12,308 nucleotides of DNA from the NCBI GenBank assembly GCA_934339215.1, contig CAKRHU010000019.1, forward strand, positions 1 to 12,308. Direction: 5' to 3'. Below are positions 1 through 5,698 of the stretch, one piece after another. Made by a program: the position numbers and the translations under genes. The notes under the pieces are model-generated. The model worked only from the letters and a program-made list of their open reading frames with translations, was not told where the DNA came from and searched no databases. Origin of the DNA: an uncultured Lacticaseibacillus sp. (GTDB lineage Bacteria; Bacillota; Bacilli; Lactobacillales; Lactobacillaceae). Position 1 is the first letter of the stretch. Every line of letters starts with the position of its first letter.

Positions 1-90
1 CCTGAAACCATCAAGCCCGACGTCTCCTTTGATGATGACAAAGGCAACGATGACAAAAACAATGGCGATGGCCCGATCCAATTAGTTTAA
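1..90 (+). CDS. C-terminal tail of an unidentified protein (partial)
   Basis: The plus strand is open from the first base to a TAA at 88-90 and encodes about 29 residues. The tail is rich in Asp, Asn and Lys (a DDDKGNDDKNNGDG run) and ends in PIQLV. It is followed 10 bases later by a hairpin that looks like a terminator, which supports a genuine gene end. I do not recognise the protein: an acidic, low-complexity C-terminus like this occurs in many unrelated families. The gene converges on the SDR gene of operon A, so it is probably not part of the acid-sugar system. Confidence 0.55.
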   Translation, partial: PETIKPDVSFDDDKGNDDKNNGDGPIQLV

Positions 91-100
91 TCTCACTGAC

Positions 101-135
101 AAAGGCCCGAAACGACATGTTTCGGGCCTTTGTTG
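101..135. terminator. Bidirectional hairpin terminator between converging genes
   Basis: AAAGGCCCGAAAC (101-113) pairs perfectly with GTTTCGGGCCTTT (119-131) around a 5-base loop. On the plus strand it is followed by TGTTGTT, and on the minus strand the stem itself ends in TTT. It lies between the stop of the upstream plus-strand gene (88-90) and the stop of the minus-strand SDR gene (136-138), so it can serve both. The U-tracts are short, so termination may be incomplete. Confidence 0.8.
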
Positions 136-873
136 TTAGCTCATCAGCTTGCCACCGCTGACATTTACACTGGCGCCAGTACAAAAGCTAGCCTTTTCAG
201 ATAAAAGAAACGTAACAGCTTCTGCTACCTCTTCAGCAGTTCCCAAACGCTTCAATGGGATCAACGCTTCCGTTTTCGCTCGGTAATCATCATCCCACTG
301 ATCCGTCATTGCACTTTCAATCGGCCCGCAGCACACTGCATTCACACGAATATGATCATCGGCAAATTCTTGAGCAAAATGTTTGGTTAAATAAGTCAAT
401 CCTGCTTTGCTAGCACCGTAACTTGGTGCGGCGTTAGGATGTGGCGTCACACCAGCTGCAGAGGTGATATTGACGATCGCGCCACCGCCTTCTGCCATCA
501 TGATTGGCAACACTGCTTGACTCACCATAAACGCACTGGTTAAGTTGACGTGAAGCACTTGCTCCCACTGCGCCAGTGGTGTTTGTAAGGTCTTTGTCCG
601 GCGAATCATACCAGCGTTATTGACCAAACCATCGATTCGGCCAAACGCCATGGTCGCTGCACATACCAGCTGATGGACAAACTGCGGATCACTGATGTCA
701 CCAGCAACGGCAATGGCTTTTCGGCCTAACGCCTTCACTTGCTCTTGAACCGTGGCTAACGCGTCCATATCGCGACCACATAAGATCAAGTCATTACCTT
801 GCGTCGCTAACGTCATTGCAATTTGTCTGCCGATACCATGAGAACTGCCAGTCACCATCACCACTTGTGTCAT
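136..873 (-). CDS. Short-chain dehydrogenase/reductase (classical SDR)
   Basis: This 245-residue protein has the usual length of a classical SDR, an NAD(P)-dependent soluble oxidoreductase. The cofactor motif TGSSHGIG is at residues 8-15, NNAG at 85-88 and the structural Asn at 110. The catalytic Ser is about 138 (NITSAAG), with Tyr152 and Lys156 (YGASK). The usual PG after the NAV strand reads CG here (Cys182-Gly183). The start is the ATG at 871-873 because GGAGGGG lies five bases upstream (read on the minus strand); a longer open frame to 966 runs back through a palindrome and is not credible. It is the last gene of operon A, behind the transporter and the VOC protein, so a polyol, sugar or sugar-acid substrate is likely. 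The sequence does not allow a choice between FabG-like and sugar-acid dehydrogenases. Confidence 0.9.
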   Translation of the reverse strand: MTQVVMVTGSSHGIGRQIAMTLATQGNDLILCGRDMDALATVQEQVKALGRKAIAVAGDISDPQFVHQLVCAATMAFGRIDGLVNNAGMIRRTKTLQTPLAQWEQVLHVNLTSAFMVSQAVLPIMMAEGGGAIVNITSAAGVTPHPNAAPSYGASKAGLTYLTKHFAQEFADDHIRVNAVCCGPIESAMTDQWDDDYRAKTEALIPLKRLGTAEEVAEAVTFLLSEKASFCTGASVNVSGGKLMS

Positions 874-890
874 AAGATCCCCTCCAGACA

Positions 891-920
891 AGAAGCAGGC
901 ATCCGCGGATGCCTGCTTCT
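891..920. repeat. Perfect 30-base palindrome between VOC and SDR genes
   Basis: Bases 891-905 are the exact reverse complement of 906-920 (core ATCCGCGGAT), so the transcript can fold into a very stable hairpin. It starts five bases after the VOC stop codon and ends about five bases before the ribosome binding site of the SDR gene. On the minus strand it is followed by TGTCTGGAGG, not a T-run, so it is a poor intrinsic terminator. It more likely acts as an mRNA stabiliser, a processing point or an attenuator that lowers SDR expression relative to the upstream genes. Confidence 0.75.
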
Positions 921-925
921 TTAGG

Positions 926-1273
926 TTAAGCTTGCAAAATGTGAATCGCAAAACCACCAAATTCACCAGCGAGATAGATGTTTTTCAATTTACCATCATC
1001 ATTGTAAGCGGCGGTGTCTTGATTGAATTCAAAGCCTTTGCCTTTGAGTTCAACAACTGCGGCTTCAAGATCTGGTGTTTTCATCGCGATATGACCATTT
1101 GTCCCTAAGAAAGGTTGCCGCATACATTCAAACAAGTTGCCAGCAAACTCAGATTTTTGACCTGCGCGAGGCGTCAGATTAAATAATTGACTCAACAAAT
1201 TCGCAAGGTCTGTAGCTTCTTTAGGACTGTTTTGATTGATTCCAACATGTGCTAACTCAAATTGACAAGCCAT
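926..1273 (-). CDS. Small VOC-fold protein resembling the C-terminal domain of KDPG aldolases
   Basis: This 115-residue soluble protein has the halves of a vicinal-oxygen-chelate (glyoxalase/bleomycin resistance) fold. His9 (LAHVGIN) and His61 (NGHIAM) fall where VOC metal ligands sit, and the protein ends in GEFGGFAIHILQ. From memory, the stretch PFLGxNGHIA...GxEFxxDTAxY...IYL...GGFAIHxLQ closely resembles the extra C-terminal domain carried by many Firmicute KDPG/KHG aldolases; this needs a database check. Here the domain stands alone without the aldolase barrel. The ATG at 1271-1273 follows GGAGG, which overlaps the transporter's TAG stop, so the two genes are translationally coupled. It may bind a keto-deoxy acid or act as an isomerase or epimerase; the exact role is unknown. 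Confidence 0.75.
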   Translation of the reverse strand: MACQFELAHVGINQNSPKEATDLANLLSQLFNLTPRAGQKSEFAGNLFECMRQPFLGTNGHIAMKTPDLEAAVVELKGKGFEFNQDTAAYNDDGKLKNIYLAGEFGGFAIHILQA

Positions 1274-1282
1274 GATTGCCTC

Positions 1283-2572
1283 CTACGCTGGAAATACCAG
1301 CAATGCCCCAACAGTTAAGAACAGTAGTCGAATGAAGTACTGAGGAATGGTAAACTTCCAAAACTCGACGGCGGTATATTTCCCTGTGCCTAAGATCAAT
1401 GCCGGCATCCCGTCGATTGGCAAGAAGTGACCGCACCAACCAGCCATGACGATCGCAGAAGCAGCAGCGCGTGGATCAACGCCTAACTTCGTGCAAGTGG
1501 CAATGGCCAGTGGTGCAAACACATAAACCGTCCCAATGTTGGTCCCAGTCAAGGTCGCCAACAAACTGGTCAAAATGCATAATACGAAGATCAAAACAAA
1601 CGGATTGACGTTAGTGCCTAAAACTGCGGCAACGGTTTTGCCGACTAGGTTCGTTAAGCCGGTGCTCCCAAGGGCATTGGCAACCCCAATGACCCCAGCT
1701 GACATTAAGATGATCGGAGCAGAAATCGCATCTCGGATCTCATCAAAGCTCAAAACCCCAGTGATCAAGATCACAGCAACGGATAAACCAGCGATTGCAT
1801 AACCCGCATCACCGATCTTGCCTTGTAACAACATCCCAACAACCGCAGCGATGAAGACGACATAAGTGACATTTTCTTTCCACTTTGGGAGCTTAACGAG
1901 ATTTTCGGCCACTTTTTCAGGATCTTTGCCTTGGTCTTCTTCTTGACCTTTGATCGGATGATCTGGCATGAACTTGTATTGTAAAATACAGTTCAACAAG
2001 AACCCAGCTGATAAGAAGACGTTAATGATCGCAAACTTCAAAACTGAAACGTTTTCACCGATGCCAGCTGATTTCAAAACCGCGATCAAGATCCCATATT
2101 GTAAAGCTGTGTTGAATGGGATCAACGGATGGTTCGCTGCAAAGCCTGCAGGCATTAGCACTTTAGATGGTGGTAATTTTTTGTTGTAAGGCAACGTGGA
2201 CAAGATCCCAATGGTCAACACGTAAAACGCAGTCGACCCCGTCCCAAACAAACTGGTGAACAACATGACGATCAAAATAATCAATATGTATGACCGCATC
2301 CCACCTTTATTGGCGAGGTTGAACATTGCTTCTTTAAATTTAACGATCAACTTCGTTTTCTGCAGTGCGGCAATGATCGCCATGAATTCGGCCAGCATAA
2401 TAATCGTCGAATTCGCAAACCCGGCAAACGCGCCGGCGATATCTGAGATCCCGAAGATTACCAAAAGCAAGCAGGCCAACAGTGGTGGCGCGCCGAATGG
2501 TAACTTATCCATCATGATCAACACGATCATGACGACCGTAATAGCGATCGCAATCATCATTTGAATTGTCAT
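1283..2572 (-). CDS. SLC13/DASS-type (ion transporter superfamily) carboxylate transporter
   Basis: This is an integral membrane protein of 429 residues with roughly ten to twelve hydrophobic segments in two halves, separated by a charged cytoplasm-like loop at about 200-235 (QEEDQGKDPEK). The small, polar, glycine-rich stretches GTGSTAFYV (110-118) and TGTNIGTVYVFAP (342-354) fall at equivalent places in the two halves. Together with CGHFLPIDGMPALILGTGKYT near 380-400, they resemble the re-entrant substrate and Na+ loops of the SLC13/CitMHS/ArsB superfamily. The start is the ATG at 2570-2572, five to six bases after GGGAGGG; a six-residue N-terminal extension would begin within that leader. 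It is the first gene of operon A, and because operon B appears to metabolise acid sugars, a sugar acid or other carboxylate is the likely cargo. The substrate is inferred, not visible. Confidence 0.85.
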   Translation of the reverse strand: MTIQMMIAIAITVVMIVLIMMDKLPFGAPPLLACLLLVIFGISDIAGAFAGFANSTIIMLAEFMAIIAALQKTKLIVKFKEAMFNLANKGGMRSYILIILIVMLFTSLFGTGSTAFYVLTIGILSTLPYNKKLPPSKVLMPAGFAANHPLIPFNTALQYGILIAVLKSAGIGENVSVLKFAIINVFLSAGFLLNCILQYKFMPDHPIKGQEEDQGKDPEKVAENLVKLPKWKENVTYVVFIAAVVGMLLQGKIGDAGYAIAGLSVAVILITGVLSFDEIRDAISAPIILMSAGVIGVANALGSTGLTNLVGKTVAAVLGTNVNPFVLIFVLCILTSLLATLTGTNIGTVYVFAPLAIATCTKLGVDPRAAASAIVMAGWCGHFLPIDGMPALILGTGKYTAVEFWKFTIPQYFIRLLFLTVGALLVFPA

Positions 2573-2650
2573 AGTACCCTCCCATTTCATCTGAGAAAAA
2601 TAATGGCTGATCGACGGTTATCTCATCTCACGAGACTATCATACAAAACA

Positions 2651-2664
2651 GCAAAGCGCTTTCA
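2651..2664 (-). promoter_or_regulatory. cre-like site (CcpA) upstream of operon A
   Basis: Read on the minus strand, TGAAAGCGCTTTGC matches the CcpA consensus TGWAARCGYTWNCA at 12 of 14 positions, including the whole AAAGCGCTTT core. It lies about 80 bases before the transporter start codon, immediately downstream of the shared motif at 2672-2687 and just upstream of a possible -10, a typical place for catabolite repression. Confidence 0.65.
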
Positions 2665-2671
2665 GAGTGAA

Positions 2672-2687
2672 AAAGTGTTTAATGTTG
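2672..2687 (-). promoter_or_regulatory. Candidate regulator-binding motif, operon A copy
   Basis: AAAGTGTTTAATGTTG on the plus strand matches AAAGTGTTTAATATTG at 9353-9368 at 15 of 16 positions. Both copies have the same orientation relative to the operon they precede, and both lie about 90-100 bases before the first start codon. That makes it a candidate operator for the PrpR_N-type regulator. The assignment rests on two copies only. Confidence 0.45.
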
Positions 2688-2720
2688 GACCAATACTTAT
2701 TAATTCACAATTTCGATTTG

Positions 2721-2734
2721 TGGGTGCGTTTACA
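2721..2734 (-). promoter_or_regulatory. Second cre-like site upstream of operon A
   Basis: On the minus strand, TGTAAACGCACCCA matches the cre consensus at 12 of 14 positions, with both deviations in the right half. It lies 34 bases upstream of the shared motif. It is a weaker candidate than the site at 2651-2664 because the right-hand half-site is degenerate. Confidence 0.4.
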
Positions 2735-3004
2735 AATGAAACACCCGAGAAGTATTAACAAGTTTGGTCATTATACCGCCTTACAGGCCGTATGTGTTAG
2801 CTGTACTAATTAAGAATTCTACTGTATTTCAGTTCAAAGTCTATGTAAGTGTGAAACTTCACGTGAAATCGTTGTCACAGTCACCGTTAAAAATTGAAAC
2901 AGTCCAAACGCTCGCTTTGCTTTTCATTTTCAGAAAAGTGCCGTATGCTGTTTTTGGATACAGTTCAATAAAAGTATTAATACAGACTATTTTCGGAGGA
3001 CTTC

Positions 3005-3352
3005 ATGAAATTTCTTTCTGCTTTGATCGTGCCATTGTTTGCTTTTATGGCGAACAGCTTCGCCCCTAGCAACGTGAAAGCTGACCAAACCTGGTTACGC
3101 TTCAACCAAAGCCAACAAACCATCACGATCACTGATTTATTTAACGCTAAGCAAACGCAAACGGTTCACTACACTCATTCAGGTAATCAATGGAAAGTCG
3201 CCAAACAAGACTTACCAACTGGTGTTAAGAGCTATACCATCACGATCAACCAGAACACTGCGACGGTATCAGAACAAAATGCCACTGGCACCACGCGCAA
3301 TCAAGTTGCTTACGCTACCACCACCAACACTTACAGCACTGACGCTCAATAA
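3005..3352 (+). CDS. Small secreted protein of unknown function
   Basis: This is a 115-residue protein that I do not recognise. Residues 1-26 form a short Sec signal peptide: Lys2, a hydrophobic stretch LSALIVPLFAFMA, then a likely signal peptidase I site after Val-Lys-Ala (26) before Asp-Gln. The mature part of about 89 residues has no cysteine, no LPxTG anchor and no membrane segment. It is rich in Thr, Gln and Asn with alternating beta-type patterns (QTITITDLF, SYTITINQNTATV), suggesting a small beta-rich extracellular domain with a disordered Thr-rich tail. The ATG at 3005 follows GGAGGA by four bases, and a strong terminator follows the TAA. It is monocistronic, on the opposite strand from both operons, and sits between them, so it may be a later insertion or an independent stress or cell-surface gene. 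Confidence 0.75.
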   Translation: MKFLSALIVPLFAFMANSFAPSNVKADQTWLRFNQSQQTITITDLFNAKQTQTVHYTHSGNQWKVAKQDLPTGVKSYTITINQNTATVSEQNATGTTRNQVAYATTTNTYSTDAQ

Positions 3353-3362
3353 TTGATCACCT

Positions 3363-3394
3363 GGCTAAGACAAGCTTTCGTCTTAGTCTTTTTT
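3363..3394 (+). terminator. Intrinsic terminator of the secreted-protein gene
   Basis: GGCTAAGAC (3363-3371) pairs with GTCTTAGTC (3380-3388), with one G-U pair, around an 8-base loop, and is followed at once by six T (3389-3394). It begins 10 bases after the TAA, a classic Rho-independent terminator for the plus strand. Confidence 0.9.
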
Positions 3395-3633
3395 GTTGCA
3401 ATCGACATCCGGTAGCGTGAGTGGAAATTTAAATTTTTCACCTAGCGATACCAACCCGCCTCCGAAACGTTGATCTGTGAGCTCCGACGATTTGGCGTCA
3501 CGAAGGCGTTTTGGACAAGTTGCCGATCTCTGCAACCGGCCGGCAACGAGAGATGATTTCAGTTCCGCAACGAAGCTAGCCCATTGTCGCCTGGGGGTGG
3601 CATGAAACACTTACGCTGCCGGCCAGCGTAAAC
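3395..3633. other. GC-rich intergenic element with many inverted repeats, no gene seen
   Basis: No credible coding region is seen here; the open frame on the minus strand runs through the terminator and has no ribosome binding site. The stretch is more GC-rich than the neighbouring intergenic DNA and holds several inverted repeats. GTTGCCG (3519-3525) pairs with CGGCAAC (3541-3547). ATCTCT (3526-3531) pairs with AGAGAT (3549-3554). CCGGCCGG lies at 3536-3543, and TTACGCTG (3611-3618) pairs with CAGCGTAA (3624-3631). The first two pairs are interleaved, so the folds are mutually exclusive or of pseudoknot type. It could be a dispersed lactobacillar intergenic repeat, a remnant of a mobile element, or a structured RNA. 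Confidence 0.45.
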
Positions 3634-3666
3634 AAAAAGAACAAGACGATTTGGCTTGCTCTTTTT
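3634..3666. terminator. Terminator of operon B (probably bidirectional)
   Basis: AAAAAGAACAAG (3634-3645) pairs with CTTGCTCTTTTT (3655-3666), with one mismatch/wobble position, around a 9-base loop. On the minus strand the stem ends in CTTTTTGTTT, a good U-tract 34 bases after the pdxA2 stop codon. On the plus strand it ends in CTTTTT. It closes the long minus-strand operon. Confidence 0.8.
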
Positions 3667-3699
3667 ACGGCATCAGGCTACGGAACCGATCCCTAATAT

Positions 3700-4728
3700 C
3701 TACTTGTTATTGGCTAACTTCACAGCATAGTCAATGGCGTCTTCCAAACTAATTTCATTGGCGGTGCCTTTCAACGATTGATCAAAGGCAGTACCGTGAT
3801 CCACACTCGCACGGATGATCGGCAGGCCTAAGGTAATGTTAACACCGGCAACCGCACCCCACTTGTGCTTAGCTTCATCATATTGGAAACCGAGCACTTT
3901 CAGCGGAATATGACCTTGGTCGTGGTACATCGCCACGACAATATCATACCAACCACCGATAGCTTTAGGGAAAATGGTATCAGGTGGCACTGGGCCTTCA
4001 ACATCGATACCGTCAGCTTTAGCTGCATTGATCGCTGGAATGATCTCATTGGCTTCTTCATTGCCGAATAAACCATTTTCACTGGCGTGTGGGTTCAAGC
4101 CAGCAACGCCGACTTTAGGATGGGCAATGCCCAAACGCTTGCAGGCGGAATCAGCGATGCGGATCACTTCTTCGACACGTGGTTCTTTGACCAAGTTGCA
4201 AGCGTCACGCAAAGCAACGTGAGTGGAAACATGGACCACGCGGACATTCTTATGTGCTAGCATCATGGTGTAGCTAGCGGTATTCGTGAAGTGAGCATAG
4301 ATTTCAGTGTGTCCGGCAAAGTGATGACCGGCGAGGTTCATCGCTTCTTTGTTCAACGCATTAGTGACCGTCGCATCAACTTTTTTATCCATGGCCAAGT
4401 CAATGACTTTGCGAACATATTGATAAGCCGCGTTGCCAGCCATGGCGCTGACTTCACCAAACTTCAATTGATCGATATCCACTAAGTCCATGTCCAAAAC
4501 ATCCATGGCGCCGAATTTGAATTGCGCTTCAGAAACGTCGTGAATGATATTCAGCGGCATCCGCCGATCTGGCAAAACCGTCATGACTTTCTCGAGCACA
4601 TTGGCATCCCCGACCACCAAAGGCCGGCATTTTTCAAACAGCTCAGCATTTTGAAATGCTTTTAATGAAATTTCCGGCCCGATGCTCGCTGGGTCGCCCA
4701 TCGTGATCGCAACAATTGGTTTTGCCAT
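3700..4728 (-). CDS. pdxA2: PdxA2-type 4-phospho-aldonate dehydrogenase (D-threonate/D-erythronate 4-phosphate)
   Basis: This 342-residue cytoplasmic enzyme belongs to the PdxA family. Family knowledge: PdxA2 oxidises D-threonate or D-erythronate 4-phosphate with NAD+, and the keto acid loses CO2 to give dihydroxyacetone phosphate. Metal-binding histidines are visible at 140 (AGHTE), 213 (LNPHASENG) and 269 (MYHDQGHIPLK). HVSTHVALR (166-174) and DHGTAFD (310-316) agree with remembered PdxA2 sequences and point away from the vitamin B6 enzyme. The first loop reads GDPASIGPE, with Ser where Gly is usual. The start is the ATG at 4726-4728, eight bases after GGAGG; the longer TTG alternative sits on that site. 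It is the last gene of operon B, 52 bases after the aldolase. The adjacent DUF1537 kinase in the same operon supports the PdxA2 role; the exact stereoisomer cannot be read. Confidence 0.88.
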   Translation of the reverse strand: MAKPIVAITMGDPASIGPEISLKAFQNAELFEKCRPLVVGDANVLEKVMTVLPDRRMPLNIIHDVSEAQFKFGAMDVLDMDLVDIDQLKFGEVSAMAGNAAYQYVRKVIDLAMDKKVDATVTNALNKEAMNLAGHHFAGHTEIYAHFTNTASYTMMLAHKNVRVVHVSTHVALRDACNLVKEPRVEEVIRIADSACKRLGIAHPKVGVAGLNPHASENGLFGNEEANEIIPAINAAKADGIDVEGPVPPDTIFPKAIGGWYDIVVAMYHDQGHIPLKVLGFQYDEAKHKWGAVAGVNITLGLPIIRASVDHGTAFDQSLKGTANEISLEDAIDYAVKLANNK

Positions 4729-4780
4729 AGTAATTGCCTCCAAATATTTAAATCAATTTTGAAACGTTCTGTGCAAGTCT

Positions 4781-5683
4781 TTAGTTGACAAAGTATTCGC
4801 CATAAGTGGCTTTAAGCACTTCTGCAATTTTCGTCTTCGCTTCTGGTGCCAAATAGTTAAATGGTGCGCGAGTAGGTCCCACAGGGCAACCGATCAAGTT
4901 GGTTGCCACTTTGGTGATGGTGTTCGGATTCCCTAAGGCAAACAAGTTACGCAATGGGCGAATCGAATCTTGTGCCGCTTGGGCGCCTTTGAAGTCGCCA
5001 GCTAACCAGCGGGTGTAAATCGATACCATGATCGTTGGTAAGACATTAGCAACGGCAGTGATGCCACCAGTACCACCAGCTTGCAAAGTCCACAAGATCA
5101 ACGCATCGTTACCAGAGATCACATGGAAGCCGCGGTCACGAGTCAATTCAATGTATTGCAAAATATTATCGAAATTACCACTGGAATCTTTAACGCCGAC
5201 GATATTTTCAAGATCAGCTAAACGACTCACAGTTTGTGGTTTCAAAGCATTCCCAGTACGAGCTGGAATGTTATACAACAAAATTGGGGTATGTACCGCA
5301 GCATTGATTGCGGCATAGTGGCGATACAGTTCTTCTTGACTGGCTGCCGCAAAACTTGGCGTGATGATCGATAAGGCATCAGCCCCAGCAGCTTCTGCTT
5401 CTTGAGACAATTGGATGGTTTCAGCAGTGGAGATGCAACCAGTACCAACGTATACAGGCACACGGCCGGCAGCTTGATCGATCACCGTCTTCATGACTTC
5501 AAGTTTTTCTTCATGACTTAAAATATAAGCTTCACCGTTGGTCCCTAAAGTGAAGATACCATCTACACCAGCAGCGATTTGACGATCGACTTGATGACGC
5601 AGTTCAGTTAAATTCACTTTTTCGTTGTCGTCTAACGGTGTAACCATTGCGGCGATGATCCCAGTAGCGATTTCTTTTGTCAT
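4781..5683 (-). CDS. DapA/NAL-superfamily class I aldolase (not DHDPS), pyruvate-type
   Basis: This 300-residue TIM-barrel protein has the length typical of the dihydrodipicolinate synthase/N-acetylneuraminate lyase superfamily. The Schiff-base lysine is Lys165 (GVKDSSG), the catalytic tyrosine Tyr137 and the carboxylate-binding arginine Arg142 (YNIPARTG). The active-site loop is GTNGE (47-51): genuine DapA has GTTGE and sialic acid lyases have GSTGE, so it is probably neither. The family cleaves or forms 2-keto-3-deoxy acids, giving pyruvate plus an aldehyde. The next upstream gene is an iron-type alcohol dehydrogenase that could reduce the released aldehyde. The ATG at 5681-5683 follows AAAAGGAG, which overlaps the end of that gene (gap 15 bases). 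The exact substrate is unknown. Confidence 0.85.
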   Translation of the reverse strand: MTKEIATGIIAAMVTPLDDNEKVNLTELRHQVDRQIAAGVDGIFTLGTNGEAYILSHEEKLEVMKTVIDQAAGRVPVYVGTGCISTAETIQLSQEAEAAGADALSIITPSFAAASQEELYRHYAAINAAVHTPILLYNIPARTGNALKPQTVSRLADLENIVGVKDSSGNFDNILQYIELTRDRGFHVISGNDALILWTLQAGGTGGITAVANVLPTIMVSIYTRWLAGDFKGAQAAQDSIRPLRNLFALGNPNTITKVATNLIGCPVGPTRAPFNYLAPEAKTKIAEVLKATYGEYFVN

Positions 5684-5698
5684 GTTAACGCACTCCTT

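Larger units (their letters stand above)
2573..3004. promoter_or_regulatory. Divergent control region between operon A and the secreted-protein gene
   Basis: This is a 432-base AT-rich stretch with no convincing gene; open frames here lack ribosome binding sites and family-like sequence. Toward operon A it holds two cre-like sites (2651-2664 and 2721-2734), a 16-base motif shared with the operon B control region (2672-2687), a TTGGACCAA palindrome (2685-2693) and a possible -10 TATGAT on the minus strand at about 2635-2640 with no good -35. Toward the secreted-protein gene it holds TTCACGTGAA (2858-2867, perfect palindrome) next to GTGAAACTTCAC (2851-2862), and weak promoter-like pairs between about 2920 and 2982. 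The ribosome binding site GGAGGA is at 2995-3000. Confidence 0.6.

Noticed and set aside
1536..2564. Plus-strand open frames opposite the transporter gene
   Set aside because: They lack ribosome binding sites, are antisense to a well-supported membrane protein, and read as mirror hydrophobic sequence without family features.
2640..2670. Sigma-54 type promoter (CTGAAA-N5-TTGCT on the minus strand)
   Set aside because: The GG of the -24 element is missing, the match falls entirely within the cre-like site, and the nearby regulator lacks the sigma-54 contact loop.
2561..3069. Plus-strand open frames in the control region ahead of the secreted-protein gene
   Set aside because: They have no ribosome binding site, random-looking composition, and one overlaps the start and signal peptide of the secreted-protein gene in another frame.
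3383..3610. 75-codon minus-strand open frame in the GC-rich element
   Set aside because: It runs into the terminator of the secreted-protein gene, has no ribosome binding site and shows no recognisable protein features; the DNA is better explained as structured non-coding sequence.
3700..4728. Vitamin B6 biosynthesis PdxA
   Set aside because: Other B6 genes are absent, the motifs agree better with PdxA2 (HVSTHVALR, MYHDQGHIPLK) and a DUF1537 kinase is in the same operon.
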